A stretch of 64,000 nucleotides of DNA from the NCBI RefSeq assembly GCF_035920345.1, contig NZ_CP109149.1, forward strand, positions 1,984,001 through 2,048,000, in the 5' to 3' direction. Each line of letters begins with the position of its first letter. Position 1 is the stretch's first letter. This DNA is from Nocardia vinacea (GTDB lineage: Bacteria; Actinomycetota; Actinomycetes; Mycobacteriales; Mycobacteriaceae). This document shows positions 58,805-64,000 of the stretch, in pieces. Made by a program: the position numbers and the translations under genes. The notes beneath the pieces are model-generated. The model was not told the origin of the DNA. It did no database searches and saw only the letters and a program-made list of their open reading frames with translations.

Positions 58805-58930
58805 CGTTGCATAAGATACGTGGAGCAGATGGAAGAAATGGGCGAATCGCGGAAATTTCCTCCCGTCCACCTGATCAGGGGAAGAGGGCCCCGGCCGAGA
58901 ACCGTCATCTACAGTGAGTAATGGTGTACT

Positions 58931-58943
58931 AGACGTACCGTTT
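58931..58943. promoter_or_regulatory. Operator box 4: AGACG-TAC-CGTTT
   Basis: Read on the minus strand it is AAACG-GTA-CGTCT, one base off the consensus arm. It overlaps GTACTAGACGTACCG, which also matches the GTACTAAACG flank of box 5. It lies 50 bp before the start of the binding-protein-like gene at 58993. Confidence 0.55.
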
Positions 58944-58992
58944 CGTACGCGCGATTCCGCCAATCGGGGATCCAGGAAAGGTAGATTCACCC

Positions 58993-59859
58993 ATGACCGT
59001 TCGACTGCGCCAATCGGTGTTCGTCCCCCCGCCGCTGTATGTCGTAGCCGACCAACGCGGCTTCCTCGCCGAAGCGGGAGTCGAGGTCGAGACCACGCTC
59101 ACCCGATCCTCGGACCAGCAGCGCGCCCAACTCGTCGCCGGAGACTGCGACCTGGCCGTGACGGCCATCGACAACCTGATCGTCTGGAATGCCACCGGAG
59201 CCTCGATCCGGCTGCTCGCGCAGGTGGAGCGAACCACCCCGCTACATCTGTTGGGGCGCAAGGGTTTCGACACGATCACGGCTCTGCGCGGGGCCGAGCT
59301 GGGGGTGGACGCGGTCGACAACGGGTTCGCCATCGTCCTGCGGCACCTACTGCGCTCGCACGGACTCACCTCCGACGACTACACCCTGACCCCGGTGGGT
59401 GGGGTGCGCGAGCGCTACGACGCCTTGCTCGCCGGCGAGATCGCGGCAACCCTGCTCGGACCACCTCTGGACGAACTGGCCCGCAGGGAGGGCTTGCCGG
59501 TACTACTCGCCATCGGCGACGAACTGCCCGACTATCCAGGGCAAGGACTGGTGGCCGGACCGGCCGGGCTGGCATCCGCCGAGGCGATCAGCGCCTACCT
59601 GTCCTGCCTGGACCGGGCTCGGCATTGGCTCGCCACGGCCGAGTCCGCGCATGCGGTCGACATGCTGATCCGGGGCGGGTACACCGAACTTTCGGCCCGC
59701 GCGAGCCTGCGGTCCGCACCGGACTCGCTCACACCGGCGGCCGCCGGGCTACGCCGCCTTTACGCGATTCGCGCCGAGTTGGCGATGATGCCCCCCGGCG
59801 CACCCGCGGTCGACGAGCTTTTCGAGCCCGCTCCCCTGGCCTCGGCGGTATCCCCGTGA
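58993..59859 (+). CDS. Periplasmic-binding-protein-fold (NMT1/THI5/SsuA-like) protein without signal peptide
   Basis: 288 residues from ATG 58993. The first strand follows at once (LRQSVFVPPPLYVVADQRGF), then AGDCDLAVTAIDNLIVWNAT and a ligand-lobe segment GVRERYDALLAGEIAATLL; this is the SsuA/TauA/NMT1 two-lobe fold. There is no signal peptide or lipobox, and no ABC permease or ATPase nearby, so transport is doubtful. Cytosolic enzymes with this fold exist, including THI5-type pyrimidine synthase and, as I recall, 4,5-dihydroxyphthalate decarboxylase. In an aromatic operon with a thioesterase, an enzymatic (for instance decarboxylase) or ligand-sensing role is a reasonable inference. Confidence 0.7.
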   Translation: MTVRLRQSVFVPPPLYVVADQRGFLAEAGVEVETTLTRSSDQQRAQLVAGDCDLAVTAIDNLIVWNATGASIRLLAQVERTTPLHLLGRKGFDTITALRGAELGVDAVDNGFAIVLRHLLRSHGLTSDDYTLTPVGGVRERYDALLAGEIAATLLGPPLDELARREGLPVLLAIGDELPDYPGQGLVAGPAGLASAEAISAYLSCLDRARHWLATAESAHAVDMLIRGGYTELSARASLRSAPDSLTPAAAGLRRLYAIRAELAMMPPGAPAVDELFEPAPLASAVSP

Positions 59860-60293
59860 CTACGGCCGTCGACGAGGCCGACGAGGGCCGTGTCGTCGAC
59901 GCGGTGCGCGAACTCCTGGCCACCGACCAAGTATCGCGAACGCTGGGGATCGAGATGGTATCCGCAGGCCAGGGTCGCGCATCGGCACGCATGCCGGTTC
60001 GGCCAAACATGGTCAACGGCCACAAGATCCTGCACGGCGGACTGGTTTTCACCCTGGCTGATACCACATTCGCTTGTGCCGCAAATAGTTTCGGTTCCGC
60101 CGCGGTGACGGCTGCCGCTGATATCCAGTTCCTTCGCCCGGCATACCTCGGTGACGTCTTGACCGCCGAGGCGATCGTCCGCTCCCGCTCCGGACGGACG
60201 ATGGTTTGCGATGTGACCGTCCGATGTGCCGACGAAGTGATCGCCGAATTCCGAGCACGCGGCAGCCTGCTCGGCGAACGCCGTCCGGAGTAG
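59856..60293 (+). CDS. PaaI-like hot-dog thioesterase
   Basis: 145 residues from GTG 59856, overlapping the preceding stop (GTGA). Hot-dog fold with the PaaI signature GHKILHGGLVFTLADTTFAC, where Asn/His-Gly-Gly and the acidic Asp of ADT are the catalytic positions, and IQFLRPAYLGDVLTAEA. It hydrolyses aromatic or medium-chain acyl-CoAs, often to rescue CoA in phenylacetate-type pathways. It is coupled with the binding-protein-like gene under box 4. Confidence 0.88.
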   Translation: MTTAVDEADEGRVVDAVRELLATDQVSRTLGIEMVSAGQGRASARMPVRPNMVNGHKILHGGLVFTLADTTFACAANSFGSAAVTAAADIQFLRPAYLGDVLTAEAIVRSRSGRTMVCDVTVRCADEVIAEFRARGSLLGERRPE

Positions 60294-60370
60294 CAACCCG
60301 AGGACCCGCACGAAATCTCGTCGACCAGAGGGGATTGTGATCCACGCCGCACCGACGTACAGTCGATTCG

Positions 60371-60383
60371 ATACGATACGTTT
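60371..60383. promoter_or_regulatory. Operator box 5: ATACG-ATA-CGTTT
   Basis: On the minus strand AAACG-TAT-CGTAT. With its flanks (GTACTAAACG...CGTATCG) it is nearly identical to box 1 at 47503 (ATACTAAACG...CGTATCG). It lies only 16 bp before the hydroxylase start, overlapping the probable transcription start, which suits a repressor. Confidence 0.65.
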
Positions 60384-60399
60384 AGTACACAAGGGAGTG

Positions 60400-61917
60400 A
60401 TGGTGTCGTACGACTACGAAGTAGCTGTCATCGGTTGCGGACCGGTAGGGGCAACCGCTCTCGCCCTGCTGGGACGCGCGGGAATCTCCGCGATCGGAAT
60501 CGAACGCGAGGCCGCCACCTGGCCGCATGCCCGTGCCGTGCATTTCGACGGCGAAACACTGCGAACACTGCAGGCATTGGGCATCGGCGAGCGGGCGTCC
60601 GCGATCTGCGAGCCGATGACCGAATTCCGCATGGAGAACGAAGAGGGTGAGATCCTCTTCGAGCTGCCCACCGGTCAATTCGGTACTCAGGCATGGCATG
60701 ACGATTTGATGTTCCATCAGCCGGATATGGAGGCGCTGCTGCGCGAGGAACTCGAACGGCACCCGAATGTACGACTGGGTTCGGGGCGCACGCTCCTCGA
60801 TTTCACGCAGGACTCCGACGGTGTGCGATGCCGGGTCGAGAATGCCGACGGTGCGACGGAATTCATTACCGCCCGCTGGATGATCGCGTGTGACGGCGCC
60901 CATTCGCCGGTGCGGCGACAACTCGGCGTCGAGACCGAGAAGCTCGGTTCCGACGACCCGTGGCTGGTCGTCGACGGTCTGCTGCACGGCGGCCCGGGCC
61001 TCCTCGGCACGATGGCATTCCTCGGACACCATTCCCGGCCCGGACTGTGGGTCCGGTTGCCCGGCGACCGCGTACGAATGGAATTCAAGGTCATGCCCGG
61101 CGACGACCCCGCCGAGATCGTGACCCGTTCGGCGATCGAGCGCATCAGCCGGGGCGTTCTGTCGGTCACCAACTTCGAACCCGACCGGATCGCCATCTAC
61201 ACATTCCGGGCTCGCGTCGCGGAGCAGTGGCGCGTCGGGAACGTCTTCCTCGCGGGCGACGCCGCGCACCAGGCGCCGCCGCTGTTCGGTCAAGGTCTCT
61301 GCGCCGGTATGCGCGATGTCGCCAATCTGGTGTGGAAGCTGAAAGCGGTAGCCCGCGGCACCGCCGCGCCGGCCCTGCTCGATACCTACCAGAGCGAACG
61401 GCTACCGCATGCCCGCTACTGGGTGGAGAAGGCGGCCACCATGGCCCATCTCGTCCAGACGACCGATCCGGCAACGGCCGCGGGTCGCGACGCGCACATC
61501 CGCAGCCACCCTCAGGACGTGTATCCGCCCCTCCCGGCGCTCGGACCGGGATTGCATGCGGGTCCTGACGATCCGAACGCAGGACAGCTCTCGAGGCAGC
61601 CCATGCTGGCGGACGGGACTCGCCTCGACGACATCGTTGGTGCGCGCTTCCTGCTGGCGACCACTGCCGATCTATTCGCTGGGCTCCCCGAGGACCGGCG
61701 AATCGAGGTGGAGGCCAATCCCGAGATTGTCATTCTGACCAATCCTGAACAGGTCCGCGAGCTTCTCACCGCGGTCGACTCGCACGCCGTCGTGGTGAGG
61801 CCGGACCGGTATGTGCTCGGCGCCGCCGACACCGCGACGCGACTGGCGGAGTTGCTCACCATGATCCCCGCGCTCACCGCCGCACCGCCGACGCCCGCCG
61901 CGCCCGTCGTGGCGTAG
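60400..61917 (+). CDS. FAD-dependent hydroxylase, MhpA-like (3-(3-hydroxyphenyl)propionate hydroxylase family)
   Basis: 505 residues from ATG 60400; GTG 60403 is as likely because AAGGGAG lies 5 bases before it. FAD motif VAVIGCGPVGATALALLGRA, DG motif WMIACDGAHSPVRRQLG, and FLAGDAAHQAPPLFGQGLCA, then RDVANLVWKLKAVARG. The C-terminal thioredoxin-like domain (LDDIVGARFLLATT, VVVRPDRYVLG) is present, as in MhpA, PheA and rifampicin-type monooxygenases. It adds an ortho OH to a phenol to make a catechol, the substrate of the extradiol dioxygenase encoded 38 bp downstream. Confidence 0.9.
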   Translation: MVSYDYEVAVIGCGPVGATALALLGRAGISAIGIEREAATWPHARAVHFDGETLRTLQALGIGERASAICEPMTEFRMENEEGEILFELPTGQFGTQAWHDDLMFHQPDMEALLREELERHPNVRLGSGRTLLDFTQDSDGVRCRVENADGATEFITARWMIACDGAHSPVRRQLGVETEKLGSDDPWLVVDGLLHGGPGLLGTMAFLGHHSRPGLWVRLPGDRVRMEFKVMPGDDPAEIVTRSAIERISRGVLSVTNFEPDRIAIYTFRARVAEQWRVGNVFLAGDAAHQAPPLFGQGLCAGMRDVANLVWKLKAVARGTAAPALLDTYQSERLPHARYWVEKAATMAHLVQTTDPATAAGRDAHIRSHPQDVYPPLPALGPGLHAGPDDPNAGQLSRQPMLADGTRLDDIVGARFLLATTADLFAGLPEDRRIEVEANPEIVILTNPEQVRELLTAVDSHAVVVRPDRYVLGAADTATRLAELLTMIPALTAAPPTPAAPVVA

Positions 61918-61955
61918 AAGCCGGCACCGGCAGATTGAATTTCGAAGGAGGAAGA

Positions 61956-62894
61956 ATGTCGTTCAGTCCGATCACCCATCTGCGCCACGTCGACATCGCC
62001 GTGCCCGACTACGACAAACAAGTCGAGTTCTATGCCAAGCACTGGGGTTTGGCCACCACGGGTGACGAGCGCGACGTGAGCTACTTCGCCGCGGAAGGCT
62101 CACCCGAGCAGTACATCGTGCGCGTCCGCAAAGCCGCGGAGAAGCGGCTCGACCTGATCTCGCTCGGTGCGGCCGACCGCGCGGCCGTCGATGGGCTCGC
62201 CGCCAAACTCGGCAGCGAGGGCGTGCGGCTGATCAACGAGCCCGATGTCCTCCAAACCCCAGGCGGCGGTTACGGTTTCCGCTTCTTCGACCTCGAGGGC
62301 CGCACCGTCGAGGTGTCCTCGGACGTGGAGACCCGCAAGCACCGCAAGATCGAGGAGAAGGAAGACATCCCGGTGCGCCTGTCGCACGTGGTGTTCAATT
62401 CGCCCGAGCCGGAGAAGATGACGGCCTGGTATGAGAAGCACCTGAACTTCCGGCTGTCCGATACGAACACGCATCCGCGAATGGGCGGGCTGTTCTGGTT
62501 CCTGCGCTGTAGCGACCAGCACCACAGCATCGCGATCTCCCGCGGCCCGCATACCGCGCTGAACCATGTCTCGTTCGAATTGCGCGGCTTGGACGAATAC
62601 CTCTATGGCAGTGGGCGTCTCATGCGCGCCGGAGTCCCCAAGATCTGGGGCCCCGGCCGGCATCGCGCCGGAGACAACACCTTCACGTATTTCCATGACC
62701 CCCATGGCAACACCATGGAGTACACCACCGAGCTCGCCACCATCGACGAGGACACCTGGCATCCCAGCATCTTCGATGTCTCCGACCCGGCGACCTCCGA
62801 TGTGTGGGGAATCGCTGAGACCGCGGACGAGTGGATCAGCAAGCAGATGTTCAACGACCCGGACAAGGGCGTATTCGTTCCACCGCCTATGTGA
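61956..62894 (+). CDS. Type I extradiol (catechol/biphenyl-2,3-diol) ring-cleavage dioxygenase
   Basis: 312 residues from ATG 61956 with GAAGGAGG upstream. Two VOC domains: N-terminal LRHVDIAVPDYDKQVEFYAK, C-terminal VRLSHVVFNSPEPEKMTAWY. All three iron ligands of the C-terminal domain are visible: His in RLSHVVF, His in LNHVSFEL and Glu in NTMEYTTEL. The second-shell DQHHSIA histidines and the catalytic Tyr in FTYFHDPHGN are also there. So an active Fe(II) extradiol enzyme opening a catechol ring next to the OH groups is expected, unlike the degenerate VOC protein at 18887. The hydroxylase upstream supplies the catechol, and the fumarylacetoacetase-fold gene downstream could act on the product. 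Confidence 0.9.
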   Translation: MSFSPITHLRHVDIAVPDYDKQVEFYAKHWGLATTGDERDVSYFAAEGSPEQYIVRVRKAAEKRLDLISLGAADRAAVDGLAAKLGSEGVRLINEPDVLQTPGGGYGFRFFDLEGRTVEVSSDVETRKHRKIEEKEDIPVRLSHVVFNSPEPEKMTAWYEKHLNFRLSDTNTHPRMGGLFWFLRCSDQHHSIAISRGPHTALNHVSFELRGLDEYLYGSGRLMRAGVPKIWGPGRHRAGDNTFTYFHDPHGNTMEYTTELATIDEDTWHPSIFDVSDPATSDVWGIAETADEWISKQMFNDPDKGVFVPPPM

Positions 62895-62907
62895 CCGGAG
62901 CCCGAAC

Positions 62908-62949
62908 AGGGGCGGGGGCACACGAGTTATCTCGTGTGCCCCCGCCCCT
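62908..62949. terminator. 19-bp GC-rich hairpin with short T-run
   Basis: AGGGGCGGGGGCACACGAG pairs perfectly with the complementary arm after a TTAT loop, then CCTTTCG. It lies 14 bp after the extradiol dioxygenase stop and is a strong terminator. Confidence 0.85.
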
Positions 62950-63208
62950 TTCGCATCCCATTCAAGAGCGGCTGCCGCGTCTGGGTCCTCACCTGCATCT
63001 GACAAATGTCTCCAAGGCGGGCCCGCCGAGATGTGGTCGATGATCTACCCCGCCGCGTCCCGCGCCTTCGGGCACAGCGATCAGGGCCGCCGACTTCTCT
63101 AGCCCGCGACATGCCGAAGCCCCGAGCTCGTATATGCGCGAAACGCATCGAGATCGGGGCCTGAGTGCCGCCGGGGGCCGGGCACTGGTCGATCCCGGCG
63201 GCACCAGT
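62950..63208. other. Intergenic stretch between convergent units, nothing recognised
   Basis: About 260 bases between two hairpins. Frames on both strands are short and Arg-rich, with no ribosome site or familiar motif. I see no gene here. Confidence 0.5.
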
Positions 63209-63249
63209 CGAAGGGCCCGACCGCAGTTGTACAGCGGTCGGGCCCTTCG
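63209..63249. terminator. 16-bp stem hairpin ending the minus-strand gene
   Basis: CGAAGGGCCCGACCGC pairs with GCGGTCGGGCCCTTCG around a 9-base loop, 34 bp beyond the stop of the fumarylacetoacetase-fold gene transcribed from the right. Confidence 0.75.
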
Positions 63250-63282
63250 CGCGCTCGCCTGCGATCAGCCCTGGGCGCGGGG

Positions 63283-64000
63283 CTATCGGCAGACGGTGCG
63301 CTGCTTTCCGAGGCCGGTGATCTCGGCCTCCATCACGTCACCCGCACGCAGGAACCTGCCATGGTGTGAGCCGTTGCCCGCGGGCGAGCCGGTGATGAGC
63401 ATGTCGCCCGGTTCGAGCGTGGCGTAGCGGGAGATGTAGGAGATCAGCTGTGCGGGACCGAACAGCATGTCGCTGGTCGAGCCCTTCTGCATCAGGTCAC
63501 CGTTGAGGTGCAGGGTGATCTCCAGATCGAGGGGGTCCGCGACGAATTTCGCCGGGGTGAGATACGGTCCGGTCGGGTAGAAGGTGGGCGCGTTCTTCGC
63601 CCGCATCCAGTCGGTACCCATCATCGGAATATCGGTGCGGGGCACCAGACTTCGCGTGGTCAGGTCATTGCAGATGGTGTACCCGGCGATCGCGTCGACG
63701 GCCTCCGCCACACCGACATCGCGAGTCCGACGGCCGATGATGACGCCGAGTTCCAGTTCCCAGTCGTGGTTTTCGCCCACGGCCGGCAGGATCACATCGT
63801 CGTAGGCACCGCTGATCGATGACGGCACGCCGACCCATACATAGGGGTCGCCATTGGCGGCCCGCTCATCGGTCTCCCGGGCAGCTTGCTCACGCAGTTC
63901 GGCCTCGGTCGCGCCGGGAGTTCCGATGCGGTGGGCAACCGTGATCTGGATGATGTGCTCGCGGTAGTTCGCGCCCGCCGCGAAGATCTGTCCCGGCTGC
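63283..64000 (-). CDS. Fumarylacetoacetate hydrolase-fold protein, 5' end outside window
   Basis: The minus-strand frame is open from the window end (PGQIFAAGANYREHIIQITV) to a stop at 63283, about 239 residues. GTG 63828 is internal, not the start. FAH-domain motifs are ELELGVIIGRRTRDVG (Mg ligands), GYTICNDLTTRSLV, ADPLDLEITLHLNG and DMLITGSPAGNGSHHGRFL. The family acts on ring-cleavage products (hydrolysis of C-C or decarboxylation). Its closeness to the extradiol dioxygenase at 61956, although on the opposite strand, points to the same pathway. It differs from the member at 20101 in having the GNGSHHGRF loop in place of GTPKGTA. Confidence 0.85.
   Translation of the reverse strand, partial: QPGQIFAAGANYREHIIQITVAHRIGTPGATEAELREQAARETDERAANGDPYVWVGVPSSISGAYDDVILPAVGENHDWELELGVIIGRRTRDVGVAEAVDAIAGYTICNDLTTRSLVPRTDIPMMGTDWMRAKNAPTFYPTGPYLTPAKFVADPLDLEITLHLNGDLMQKGSTSDMLFGPAQLISYISRYATLEPGDMLITGSPAGNGSHHGRFLRAGDVMEAEITGLGKQRTVCR

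Noticed and set aside
58500..59000. CRISPR or other repeat array suggested by recurring AAACG boxes
   Set aside because: The boxes are single short palindromes at promoters with irregular spacing of up to 10 kb, not a repeat-spacer array.
58914..60293. 459-codon plus-strand frame covering the binding-protein-like gene and thioesterase
   Set aside because: Only its last 145 codons, from GTG 59856, are protein-like (thioesterase); the front part is Arg-rich out-of-phase sequence over another gene.
62927..63204. Arg-rich minus-strand frames between the two hairpins
   Set aside because: No start context, no motif, and they lie beyond the terminator of the neighbouring gene.

Overview
The window looks like chromosome (or a large catabolic plasmid) of a high-GC actinomycete of the Nocardia/Rhodococcus/Mycobacterium group. 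The evidence is strong GC-ending codons, many GTG starts and ATGA/GTGA gene overlaps, a mycothiol-type formaldehyde dehydrogenase next to its usual metallo-beta-lactamase-fold partner, a PknK-like kinase fused to a LuxR domain, and long runs of P450/ferredoxin/acyl-CoA-type catabolic genes. I cannot name the species from sequence alone. No rRNA, tRNA or CRISPR array was seen.

Layout. 1-4.2 kb (+): tail of an OB-fold protein, a Cys-less thiolase-like protein, an aldehyde dehydrogenase and an amidohydrolase. 4.4-7.2 kb (+): a TetR regulator and two overlapping aminoglycoside-phosphotransferase-fold proteins. 7.3-10.5 kb (-): an MFS exporter and an AMP-forming acyl-CoA ligase. 10.5-17.3 kb: a degraded zone with an IS630-type transposase scrap, a large PknK-like kinase/LuxR regulator, a dihydrodipicolinate-reductase-like gene, and remnants of an MFS protein, an SDR, a LuxR protein and pyruvate carboxylase. 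17.3-23.0 kb (-): a six-gene catabolic operon (ALDH, SnoaL/NTF2-like, fumarylacetoacetase-fold, VOC, SDR, alpha/beta hydrolase). 23.3-28.6 kb (+): the divergent monooxygenase-like, NmrA-like, ferredoxin, ferredoxin reductase and LuxR/ATPase genes. 28.8 kb: a LysR gene followed by a truncated oxygenase reductase. 30.4-42.3 kb (-): a twelve-gene operon containing a two-component flavin monooxygenase, a P450 with its ferredoxin and reductase, an FAD hydroxylase, a CoA-transferase/hydratase/CitE-lyase/MmgE-PrpD set, and hydroxyquinol dioxygenase plus maleylacetate reductase. A LysR paralogue is divergent to it.

43.9-64 kb appears to be one regulon. An operon of OCD-family protein, ALDH and DapA-like aldolase lies divergent to a GntR/FCD regulator. 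Next come mycothiol-dependent formaldehyde dehydrogenase, an MBL-fold hydrolase, an FdhF/YdeP molybdoenzyme and FdhD; then LysR and P450-Rieske-reductase; then a second P450 (broken by a 31-bp tandem duplication) with its ferredoxin; then a binding-protein-like protein, a thioesterase, an MhpA-like hydroxylase, an extradiol dioxygenase and a fumarylacetoacetase-fold hydrolase. I found five copies of one short palindrome, AAACG-N3-CGTWT (W = A or T, with one deviating base in one copy), in front of five of these transcription units. These are most simply the operators of the GntR protein.

Together the genes suggest oxidative breakdown of one or more methylated aromatic or cyclic compounds. P450s would hydroxylate or demethylate, the released formaldehyde would be burned through mycothiol to formate and CO2, rings would be opened by intradiol or extradiol cleavage, and the acids would be processed by hydrolases, CoA-transferase, hydratase and lyase. 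The substrates are inferred, not shown.
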